Source: Massariosphaeria phaeospora (lineage: Eukaryota > Ascomycota > Dothideomycetes > Pleosporales). From it: a stretch of 64,000 bases of DNA. The stretch covers positions 620,001 to 684,000 of the forward strand of contig JAADJZ010000019.1 in the NCBI GenBank assembly GCA_011032825.1, in the 5' to 3' direction. Positions 10,172 to 20,464 of this stretch are shown piece after piece. A program made the translations under genes and the position numbers. The notes beneath the pieces were generated by a model. It was given only the letters and a program-made list of their open reading frames with translations, ran no database searches and had not been told where the DNA came from. How positions within the stretch are numbered: position 1 is the stretch's first letter; each line of letters opens with the position of its first letter.

Positions 10172-11227
10172 GGGGGGTGGCTTGTTGGAGATGCTGGTGA
10201 AGATGTTGGCTGGGAAGATTGAATTTGGGTTGCTATTTGATGCGCGAGGAGGCCGCCGCATCGATCGAACATGTAGCACGGGAATATCGCCTTGGAGATC
10301 GAATATCCCCTGTACCAAATCAAACATGCTGCAGTCCGAATAGAGTCATAGAGACACCCTTCGCTTTCATACTACACTGCTGCATCATTTCATCCATCAC
10401 CACGCCATGCCATGTCCACCAACCACCAACCATTAATCACCCGAAATCTGCAGTATATTGGAACCCCAATCACGAACTTGATGTTTGAACTTGCACGGTT
10501 TGCATTTCATCATCATCCTATCATATAATCACCACCACATAGTTGTCTGCCTCTAGCGCAGCTCCGTTCCGCTCAGCTCAGCTCACATAGCCCAACTTTA
10601 ACTCAGCTCAACTCAGCCCAGACCAGCGCAAGTAAACCCCCAGATGGTTGATCTCCGGCCGAGTACATGGTTGCGTCCATCGGTGCGCCCGCCCGCCCGG
10701 CCACCTGCTGTTGTTTCCTTTCGCGCAGATGGCAATAGAACATGAAAAGGAGAGATTTCTAGTAACACACGCAGCACACACATGCCCAGCTCATGTGCAG
10801 CACAAAAGAAGAAAGAAAGGAAGGAAGGAAGAGAAAGGGGGTGGAAACAAGTCTGCCTGCTGCAATGGAGGAAACCTGCAATGGAGGAAAGGGCCGCCCA
10901 ACACGTCAAGCAAGACAAAGACGAGCCTACAGAGTAGTACTTTGGAGTGCTTGACGAGACCGCTGAACGCCGGACAGGACTGGAACGCCGACGTGAATGG
11001 ACTAAGCTGGACTGGACCCGAATTAAGTGAAACCAAACATTGAAGCCACGCCGCAACCATGCAAAGGGAGACCGGAAGGACAAGGGCGCCGAAAGACAGA
11101 GGTGGAAATGCCGCTGGGACGCAGATTCGGAAGAGTAGCACGTAGTTGGAGGGTACAGGTACAAGGAGGTCTGGAGTTGTGCCATGTGCGTAGTAGATTG
11201 CTCGTTCTTGAGGGGAAAGAGGAATGC
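10172..11227. repeat. Convergent 3' intergenic region with (GCTCA)n tracts
   Basis: No gene seen. Pentamer tracts GCTCA occur at 10571-10585 and, degenerate, at 10601-10618. A purine-rich run of GAAAGGAAGGAAGG type lies near 10808-10840. The region separates the 3' ends of the NAD kinase and BRE1 genes. Confidence 0.6.
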
Positions 11228-13605
11228 TTAGATATGCACCCGCATGGTATCATTGTTACCGAAGGCCTTGCCGCAGTTGGGGCACTTGCGCGCGCGGTTG
11301 ATGATTCGGTCCTGGATACATTGATCGCAGAAAAGGTGGCCGCAGGTTTTGATAACCGTATTTCTAAAATTCGTCTTGCAGACGCCGCACTGAAGCATGG
11401 CCTGGACCCAATTATTGTTAGCTAGCTGGTTTGACCATTGGTGGATCAAGGGGAACTAACCTGCATTACGGCCGCTTCGTTGCTCTGGTTGCCCATGCTC
11501 TTGTCCTTCCAGTGTTTGACCATCTTCTCAAGGCCCTCCACTTGTACGGCCATCTTATCTCTCTCCACTTCCGACTCTCGCTGGGCGTGCTTTGCAGCTA
11601 AGCAAGTCGTGTCCTTTTGCTCTGCAAGCTTCTTGAGCTCGGCAATCTGACTGATCTGGCCCTCGGACGTAATTGCGGCCTCGTTCACCTTTTGCTGGAG
11701 TGCTCGATGTTGGACAGACAGGTCTTCCATCTGGGCCCTCATCTCTGCCGTCTGCTTCTCCAACTTGTCAACTAGTGATCTACTGAGCGATTCCGACTCT
11801 TTCAATTGCGATACCACTTCAGTCCCCTTGGTCGTCTGTGCGCGGAGCATGCGAAGTTGCTGCTCTAGACTCTCTTTTGTTTTCATGGCTGCGAAAAACT
11901 TCTGGTCTGCTTTAGCCTTGTCCGCGTTGGCCCGCGTGATGTTCTCCTCCCAGGCGTTAACCTCCGTCAGCTTCTTTCCTGCAACAGCTTGCGCTTTCTT
12001 CCAAGCAGCTTCCATTGCTGGAAGTTCATCGCTAAGCAGCCTGTACTGACTTCCCAGCGTAGTGACTTTGCTGCGCAATTGCTCGGACGTAAGATTCTCG
12101 AGATCTGCAGATTTCTCAACTTCGGCGGAAGACTCGAGCTCTACGATTTGTAGGCGTAATCGCTCGCATTCAGACTCCAAAGCAACGATGCGGCTCTCTC
12201 GTGCGCTCATCAGCTCCTTGGTCAGTTCTTTCGATGTCTCATTCTCTTTTTGGCTGTTTTCCAGTATGTTAACTCTCGCCAGGAGTTCATCTCGAGAGTT
12301 TCGGATACGCGCAAGGTTGGCCTCGGCCTGTACCACGGCACTCTCGTTTTCACCAAGAGTGGCACGGGTCTCGTCGTCAACTTTCATACGGTAAGATGTC
12401 CGCTCAGCTTGATACTTCTGCGCTTCTTCTCGAAGCTGAATGTTTGTAGCTTCCAAATTGTTGACACGCTTGATGACGTCTTCATCCCGCGTTTTCATCG
12501 CTTTGAAAAGGTCCGTTTTAGCAAACTCGTCGTCGGAAAGTCCCGCCAATTTGATATTGAGTGCCGTGACCCCCTCCGTCAACTTCTTGTTCTCGGCCTC
12601 GAGCTGTTCTAACTGCTCTTTCCTTTTTGCGGCCTCAGCCACTGCCTGGTTCTTGGTATTCTCCATCTCTTCCGTAATTATGCCGGAATTAACGCCATTA
12701 GCTGATTCAGTGCCTCCAGACGATACTTCCTCTTTCACGCTAGTTGCCATGGCCTGTTTCTCGAGTTTTTGCACCTGGGCGCTCTTCACGCGATCAATCT
12801 TTTTCTCAGCAATCATGTACCGGTGTGTTGCAGTATCCAGCCGATCGGACATTTGTTCCTTCTCTGTAATCACCCTTTGAAGCTCACAAATATGTTCCTT
12901 CTCAGCCGCCAGAAGCTTCGATATTTGCTGTTGATACTCGGAAACCTGGGGACTGGACTGAGGATATCTAGCGAACAACCCGGAGAGAGCCGTCATGATC
13001 TTGTGTTTGCGTCCCGACAAGTGCTTGCGGAAGTTCTCGCTGTCTTCAAAGAATAGTGCAGGAGGCATGGGCCTTACGGGTCCTACGAAGGCAAGCAGTG
13101 TCAAACCCGGTCCGTTGCATGATTGTAGAGCATCTTTGTAAGACTCACCATCGCTTGCGCCGGCCGGCGGTTGCTCCCCGGTTAGGATTCGAATCTCGTC
13201 AACCAGCTACCACCGAGTTAGTGCCAACAGCAAGGTCATACGCGAAAAGAGGACTGACCTGGTCGAACCAAATATCGAGAGTCCGCAGATGGTCGTCATG
13301 GAATTTGGAGCGTTTTTCCATCTCAGCCAGATGCGACTCAACGGTGACCTTCTCTCGTTTATACTCGCGCATTTGCCGCAGTATGGCATCTTTCTGAAAG
13401 GCCTAAGGACCATCGCATTGTTAGCCAGCGCACTCGTGGAACGCGAGGATGGCGGTGTGGGACGGGGAGGGGGGCGAACCTCGATGTCATCCTTCCAGGG
13501 TAGGTCAGCGTCGGGGTGCGACTTGGTGCCGTTGACTGTCACGGCTTGCCTCTTTGGCGGCGGAGCAGAGTCGTCGGGCCCGCCAGGCCGTTTGCGGTCC
13601 TCCAT
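11228..13605 (-). CDS. BRE1: E3 ubiquitin ligase for histone H2B, Bre1
   Basis: With Rad6 it monoubiquitinates H2B in the nucleus, which is needed for H3K4/K79 methylation. Exons: 13605-13480, 13402-13259, 13206-13149, 13082-11461, 11401-11228, giving 707 aa. The N-terminus MEDRKRPGG..PPPKRQAV and the stretch DLPWKDDIE followed by FQKDA.LRQMREYKREK are Bre1 hallmarks. The middle 450 residues are heptad-rich coiled coil. The last 58 residues are a C3HC4 RING (CGVC, CGHLFCDQC, CPNCGKAF), on their own exon. An earlier in-frame ATG at 13656 would add 17 residues. The 66-nt intron 13148-13083 is frame-neutral and stop-free, so it could be retained. It is divergent from BDP1 (457 bp). Confidence 0.94.
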
Positions 13606-14062
13606 CTTGACGACGTCAAGCGATGGGGTCACGACGGTGCTGGCCTCGACCTTCATCAGAGCAGCAGACGAAGGCTTTGAGGCGAGGGGCAGTGGCAGCA
13701 CGCTGGCCGGTCAGGGCATGGAGAGGCTGCAACAGATGTGAGTGGGCGGTTGACAGAGGCAGGAGCCGTGGACGAGCGCGGGCGAAAGAGTCGTGTGTGA
13801 GGCTGGCGGGAGTGGAGAAACGGAGCGTCTGTCCTGGATGAGAAATCGCCAGGACCGCTAGGGCTGCCGCGATCCCTTGTCACGTGACGCTAACGCTAGT
13901 GGCTTGGCACCTGCTGCACGGTCCCGCATCTCGAATCCTACGAGCGGCCCAAAAGCGGCCCAAAGCTTCCTCGCGCACAACGGCCACGCCCAACGCCCAC
14001 CACGTCGGCGCCGCGTCAGAGATCGCGCGCTGTGCGGCCTGCCACAGTGGGGGGAGGCAAAC
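13606..14062. promoter_or_regulatory. Bidirectional promoter region, BRE1 / BDP1
   Basis: 457 bp between divergent start codons of two nuclear housekeeping genes. The DNA is GC-rich and no TATA box is evident. Confidence 0.5.
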
Positions 14063-16518
14063 ATGTCTGCAGACGGGGGTTCTGCGCCGCCGCCGCCGCC
14101 TCCGCCTACGGGCGCTAGCAAGACACAGGCGTCCAAGTTCACGACTTCCTTCATTAACAGTGAGCCCACTCGAGACGACGCTTGGGCCACTCTACTGACT
14201 CCTGAACAGAGAGCGGTGTCGGCAAGAAGTTTGCCCCCAAAGCTGTACGTCGCCGGCCGGGCGCGGTGGCAGCAGCAAAAGCGACCACGGAGGAAGTTGC
14301 AGCCTCTACGCCAACAGCGGCTACGAGTGAAGTTCCTGCGTCTACTGAGCCGCACAAGTCGCAGGCCGAACCATCTCCCGCCCCGGCTATCGATTCGCAA
14401 ACAGAGCAGCTACCTACGCCAGCAGCTACCCAAGAGGTTTCTTCTCAGAATACTCCGGCGGAACAGCCTGTCGCTTTACCTGCGGCACCCGTAGTTCACT
14501 CCGCCGTAGCTAGTCCCACCGTGAATGCCGCAAACAAGTCGTCCCCCGCATTGGCAGGTATACAACACCCAGTACTAGAGAAAGAGGTGCGAAAAGGGCC
14601 GTCTCCGGTTAGGGAAACTGCACAGCCGTTGGAAGATGAGTTGGAGTCTGGCAGATCGCCAAAACGGCGCCGGATAGAACCAGTTGCACAAGACAAACAG
14701 GTCCAATCAGTACCGGAGACTGCAACACCTGCTCCAATTCTTACCACGCAGGATGGAACTGCAAATCCCCCAGATATTCGGCTAGAGAATGCGTCTAACC
14801 CGACATCTACTTCCGAACCATCACAAGAGCCTGCCACCCAACCTGAACACAGCCAAGCTACCGAAATCCCCAGTTCACCTCAAAACGCTACCGCGGTCGA
14901 GCCGCCAGTCTCTGAGGGACAATCTTCTACACAACCATCCAGGCCAACGACAAGGGGAGCGCGTCCTTGGACAGCTGTGAATCAGAATAGTATCGAGCAA
15001 GCGCAGGGCGAGGGAAGCGGTTCCAAGAAGAAAGCACCTCCTAGAACAAGACGACGCAAAGGCAACACTCTGCGTGACTTCGAGGATGAGGAAGCAGAAG
15101 AGGCTCGAGGTGGCACGGGAACAGTACCCAAGCCAAGCAAGAAAAGCAAGAAAACACCGGCTAGAACCAGGAAACCTAAAGCCAACACGCTCCGGGAGCT
15201 CCGGGAGGAAGAGGAAGAGGGAGAGGAGACTGGACCAGGCGATGAGTCGCGAGTCGCACCCCCGCCGCTCAGCGAAAAGGCCAAGGGCAAGAGGAAAGTG
15301 GTTGATACTACTGAAACAGAAGCAAACGTCGATGCCAGCCAAGCTCCGGCGAAAAGGGTGCGGAAGGCTAGGAAGGACAAGGGCAAAAAGAGGAATCAGC
15401 CAAATGAGCAGGAGGAGGGCGATGGCGAAAATGTGGTCGAAGAGGAGCGTCCAAAGAGGAAGCGAAAGAAGAAGGCTACAACTCAAGTCGAGGGTCAAGA
15501 GGATCAGGAGGGCCAGGATAGTCAAGTACCACGCCGCAGGCGCCGTCCGCCAAGGGAGGACACGCCTTCCGATGCTGAAGACCATGTCATCGAGCCGGAG
15601 GCCACGTTCATGGCAGACCTCGCATCGCGCAACATACGGGTGGGCAGATTGTCGGCACTCGAAAAGAAGATGCGAGAAGTAGATTGGGCAGAAGTGAAGC
15701 AGCGTCGAAAGGAAGAGGAGGCCGTAGCGGTAGCGCAGAATAAACGCGATGCTCGCAATCGGGAAAAGGAGAGGGCTACCGAAGAAGCCACGCAGCAAGA
15801 AGGCGCCCCTCAATACGAGACGGTCGACGGTCAGATTGTGCTTGTCCAGAATTCGGGGAACATCGACCGCGAAGGCGATGCCCTCCGCGCCATCGACCTC
15901 ATGGAGCACGTAGAAGACCACGACGTGACCAAGCGCACCACAACCTCCAGCTACCTACGCCTCGGCAAGAAGCACCCGACCGAGTTCATGCTGCCGGGCC
16001 AGGGCATCCGCTGGACCAGCGAGGCCACCGCCGCCTTCTACACGGCGCTCGAGAACTGGGGCACCGACTTCGAGCACATCGCGCCGCTGTTCCCGGGCCT
16101 CTCGCGCCGCTCCATCAAGCTCAAGTTCACGCGCGAGGAGCGCGCCGACCCGGCGCGCGTGCGTCGCGCGCTGCACGCGCAAAAGGCTGTCGACTACGCC
16201 GACTATGTGCGGCAGACGGACGGCGATTTGCAGGCGCTTGAGGCGCTGGATGACCCAGATGAGATTGAGGCGCGGCTTAATGCCGAGTTGAAGGTCTGGG
16301 AGGACAAGGTTAAGGTGGAGAAGGCGAAACGGAAGGAGGAGCTTGAGGAGATTAAGGCGAGGCGGAGGGCGCAGGGGCTGCCGAGTGAGGACGAGAATGA
16401 GAGGATGGACGGGAATGGGAGTGTGAAGATGGGCGCGAGGAAGAAGAAGGGGGTGCGGAAACAAGTTGGGTTTGCGGTTGAGGAGGGCGTGGAGATGTTG
16501 GGCGCGCTGGATGAATGA
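14063..16518 (+). CDS. BDP1: TFIIIB subunit B'' (Bdp1)
   Basis: Part of the RNA polymerase III initiation factor TFIIIB, with Brf1 and TBP. Two exons, 14063-14159 and 14210-16518, giving 801 aa. Splicing restores the family N-terminus INKSGVGKKFAPKA, which confirms the intron. Residues 35-520 are disordered, first Pro/Ser/Ala-rich, then Lys/Glu/Arg-rich with two PRTRRRKGNTLR-like blocks. The conserved core begins at ATFMADLASRNIRVGRLS and includes the extended SANT domain (about 632-682, IRWTSEATAAFYTALENWG and SRRSIKLKFTREER). A charged tail follows. The long disordered N-terminal half is usual in filamentous fungi. Confidence 0.93.
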
Positions 16519-17623
16519 TGGACTGGATGAATGAGTGAATCAACGAACGAATGATCAGTAGTAGGGTAGGTACTAGGCCGATCCCGCTCTCTGCACACCC
16601 AACCCTACCAGAGATTGTTTTGGTCACTGGCGTTACCTAGGATATGATATCGCGAGCAAAAGATACCCCGGCATGGATGCATGGGCATCCCTGTGCAGCA
16701 AATTACAAGCAGCTGTCTAGATATGCATACATACGTCCTTAAGGATCCATGCATCTACCTACCATACATAAAGACATACGTATACGATGAAAATCAAATC
16801 AAAGCAAATCAAATCACCTCTGATGCGCGCGAGTCGCGACAGGCAAGAAGGAAGGGCATACAGTGGTCTCTGGTGTCTGGTCTGGTCTGGTCTGGTGGAG
16901 CTGAGCTGGCTTGACGTAACTTAACAGAACGGAACGTAACTTGACTTACTCACGTCGTTGGTTAGTTAGTTAGTTAATGCAGTGTAGCTGAGCTAAGCTG
17001 AGCTGCGTCGCAAGCAGAAGCCCCATGATGGATAGTGGGGTGCTTAAGTATGGAAGTTGAGTTGAGGTGAGGTGAGTTGAGGTGGGATGAGATGGGATGG
17101 TGAGATGGGATGAGATGCAACTGGAACTGAACTGGAACTGATCGCAGCGGATTGCATTGGATTGGATCTAGACAGATTAGATTAGATCTAAACTAATCTA
17201 CGCTTTAGATAGAAATATATACATACCTACCCACTCTCCCCTTAGCTCAAGTCAGCTCCCCCCTACAAACCAGCCCAGCCCATCCCATCCCCCCGTGCGT
17301 GTTGAACCAAGATATCGGTCGGTCGGCCAGTCTGCAAGTCCATCCATCATATCCCATCACATCACATCATATCACATCACACACCAGACGCGACCAGACG
17401 AGCCCAGCACAAACCAGAGAGAAAAAAACGTACACGAGTGACTTCGTCTGTCTTCTCTTCTCTCCATTACATGTATCAGCCCCTCTTAAAGCAATATATC
17501 TATCCATCTGTTCAAAAGAAAAAAAACTAGAAAAAAAAAACCTAGAAATTAGAAAATAGAAAACTTGGATATGCATGTCCGCGTTGGGTTTCGCTACTGC
17601 TTCTACAAAGGTACACACATCTA
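16519..17623. repeat. Convergent 3' intergenic region crowded with simple repeats
   Basis: No gene. Listed repeats: (TCTGG)n at 16875-16898, GAGCT-type pentamers around 16896-16906 and 16986-17004, (GTTA)n at 16961-16976, a GGTGA/GGGATGAGAT-type purine tract about 17054-17118, CATCA-type repeats about 17355-17385, and A-rich runs at 17518-17560. It lies between the ends of BDP1 and RIT1. Confidence 0.7.
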
Positions 17624-19997
17624 TCAACTCTCACTCACCGACCTTCTATCACCATCACACTCCCGCAGGCGCATCGTCGCGCACGGCGTATACCGCGTCA
17701 CACTCACATAATCCTTACTCGGGCCGCGCACGTCGTAGCGCACGCTCCAGTACAGCTGCTCATAATCATGCTCATGCTCATAATCATAATCAGGAGCAGA
17801 AGCAGAAGCAGTCATACCCAGCCCGAATTCCCAGCTCGCGGTGTACAGGTCCGAGCCGCAGAGGTGCTGGGCACGGTTGTGCGCGCGGAGAGTGGGAGGG
17901 GAGGTGGGGTTTGGATCATTTGTTGGGCAAAGCGCACCCATTTCGACGAACAGCGGGGTATCGGCCGCAGCGGTAGTAGGGGACTGTGCAGAAGACGAAG
18001 ACGAAGACTCGTCGTCGTAGAAATGCACACTAATATACTCCCCTCCCCCCTCTGCTTCCTCCCCATTCCCCTCGCCCCCTCCCCCGCCCCGCAGCCAATA
18101 CACGTATTTCCTGCGCGCCGTAAACACTAAGCCCGTGGTAGTGGTAAACGTGCCTTCTTCGGCGTACAGCAGCGCGTTGGCGTCCGCGGGGTGCGGGTGC
18201 GGATACGGATACGGCGTGAATGTTGCGGTGCCGGTGACGGTGCCGGAGGGGTGGGTGGGCAGCAAGGAGGTGAGGGTGCGGGTGAAGGTCCAGATGTGGG
18301 TGGAGGCGAGGGTGGTGAAGATGAGGGTGGGGAGGGAAGGAGGGGGTGATGGTGGTGATGGTGGAGGGATGGGTGTGCCGTTTGTGTCGGTGGGGGTGAG
18401 GGCGAGGCGGGATGGCGGTAGTGGCGGTGGTGGCGGTGTTGTGGATGCCGTCGACGAGGGGTCCCGCATGAGAAACGCGTTGACGGACTGCAGCGTGCCT
18501 CTCGAAGGGTTCAGCGTCGGATTCGTGCCGGTGAGCCAGGCGAGGCGCTGCTTGATGAACGGCTTGTCGAGTTTCGCTGCCGTGGGGTTCATCGACATGG
18601 TGCCCTGGCTATCGGCGTACAGGCAGAGAATTGCGAGGGCAGTGCCGACGGCGAGGTCTTTGCCCGTGGGACAGCACACTACTGTCTTGCCTGCATCGGC
18701 GTCTGGCAGCGATGCGAAGAATGGCTTCAGATGCGCGAGCTGCGTGCGTAGGTTGCGGGAGCCGAGTTTGCCGGTTTGGCAGGCGAGGTGGAGGTATTTC
18801 TTCGTGTTTGCGTGGGTGGGGTTTGTTGTTGTTAAGGGGGTGGGCGTGCAGCTGATGATTGTGTCGAATTGCGAGATGTCTAGATTCTGGCTTGAGGCGA
18901 TGAAGAGGTTCGTGCTAGGTCTGACTCGTATTGGCGCAGCGTCTAGACCACGCTCGTCTTTGACTAGGTCCGCAATGAGGTTCGGGAGGTCTTCTTCGTT
19001 CGTACTGAGGAGTTTGTCTTTGTTGACCCAGAAGAGTTTTGGAGTTAGCCCCTGAGCCCATGCTTCGTGGTCGTCGGCTGCGCCTTGGATGTAGCCGCCT
19101 TCGGAGCCTTCGTTTCCGTGGACGCGGCGGGATGCTGTGCAGAGAATGATCGGGTGGAAGTCTGGGAATAAGGGTGAGGAGAAGGGGAGTGTGGATTCTT
19201 GGGTTATCCAAAGGGGCCGGAGTGGCTTGTTGAGTCGTGACCGGAGCTGTTCGACGTCGGGCTTACATATATCCTGCGTGTGGTGAGTCTTGAGACGCCT
19301 CGTGTACATCCGAGCGGGAAAGGGGAGAACTTACCAAAAACTGTCTCACAAATCCATCAATCTTCGTCTCGATCTGCGCATGCTCGGACGCTGACACAGC
19401 CTGCGGTGGCGTGTGCAGCTCGTGAGGACCCAAATCAGGAAATATCGCTCGGTTCAGCACGCAGCACCATATGGGAATCGTTTTGGAGAGCGCGTCAGGC
19501 ATGCCTGCACTATTCATTAGCGCACTTACATCTTGAAATTCCCACATATCATGCCTACTTACTCTTCCCCCTCCTCGTCGAATCAACAATCACACACCTA
19601 CACGTCTATCATCAGCCCAGATCAAATTAATCCAGCCCCCTCGCCTCAAACGAAAGCTTAGAACTTACCCACCCCCCTCCGCCACAACACCCAACACCTG
19701 CAAGTTCGCCCTCCTCAAACTAAACGCCCACTCCCCGGCATGCCCATCCGTACTCTTGAAATACGCACTCTCAGCCTTTTTCCCCGGCGGAATATACCAG
19801 CTGCCACACCTCTCATTCGCCACCAACGGAAGCCTATAAGCCTCTGCCACGCGCTGGACGAAAGCCGCGTCTGAGATGAGCGAGGAGAGGCGGTTGGGGA
19901 TGGACAGGGCGGAGCGCTTGAGCGCGTGCAGGGTCGAGGAGAGGGAGAGGGATTGCGTGGGGAAGAGGAGGTCGGATTGGGTTAGGGGGCGGGCCAT
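17624..19997 (-). CDS. RIT1: Initiator tRNA A64 2'-O-ribosylphosphate transferase (Rit1) with a C-terminal DUF6314-like domain
   Basis: Rit1 modifies A64 of initiator tRNA-Met so that it is excluded from elongation. Exons: 19997-19669, 19597-19563, 19504-19335, 19273-17624, giving 727 aa. Intron phases restore CVIVDSTRRGKSMPDALSKT, a Rit1 signature. YIQGAADDHEAWAQGLTP lies in the N-terminal domain. CPTGKDLAVG (Cys379) is the phosphatase-like loop of the C-terminal domain, and LNPSRGTLQSVNAFLM near 447 is where Rit1 proteins normally stop. Here the frame continues through a Pro-rich linker (450-495) into about 225 residues resembling DUF6314: HIWTFTRTLTS, GTVTGTATFTPY, ARRKYVYWL, DVRGPSKDYVSVTRYT. 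The last exon carries both parts with no intron between them. The start codon is firm. Confidence 0.9.
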
Positions 19998-20464
19998 GGT
20001 GGGGGGGAGTTGATGGGAAGGGGGTGATAGAGATTGGGGGAGCTGCGTTTGAAGAGATCTAATGGGAGATGATAGGATGTTGCGGAAAACGCGGCGCTCG
20101 ATTCATGGCATCCCCGAGAGTATGCGTCGCATTATTGTGGAGAATTGGTATGGTAGAGAAAGATACTTGAAATCGTGCTCGTGCTTATGCTCGGGTTGTT
20201 AGAAATTGTAAGGTCGTGGTTGAGGAGTGATCGTGATGCTTAGATATCTAGCCGAGAATGGATATACGCCGAGTCTTGGCAAACTACCACCACCACGTTA
20301 CCTACAAAAGAGAACACATTCAAAGAGAGATTCAAATTCCATCACGCTATATGCTACCAACATCCACCTATCCAAAACCCAAGCCCAAAGCCCACATGCA
20401 ATCGTATCCCAATCCCATCATCCATGGTCCGTCATATGCGCTCTCATATATTTACCCAGTCCTC
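19998..20464. promoter_or_regulatory. RIT1 upstream region / 3' side of the GH31 gene
   Basis: 467 bp between two genes in tandem on the minus strand. No gene and no clear element is seen. Confidence 0.45.

Noticed and set aside
9335..10327. 330-codon minus-strand frame opposite the NAD kinase
   Set aside because: Compositional shadow. The plus strand carries all conserved kinase blocks.
13182..13196. GGATTCGAATC, resembling a tRNA T-loop
   Set aside because: It sits inside a BRE1 exon and has no matching acceptor or anticodon stems.
14875..15921. 348-codon hydrophobic minus-strand frame opposite BDP1
   Set aside because: Leu-rich translation arises from the Lys/Glu-rich BDP1 coding strand. 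It has no start context or conserved domain.
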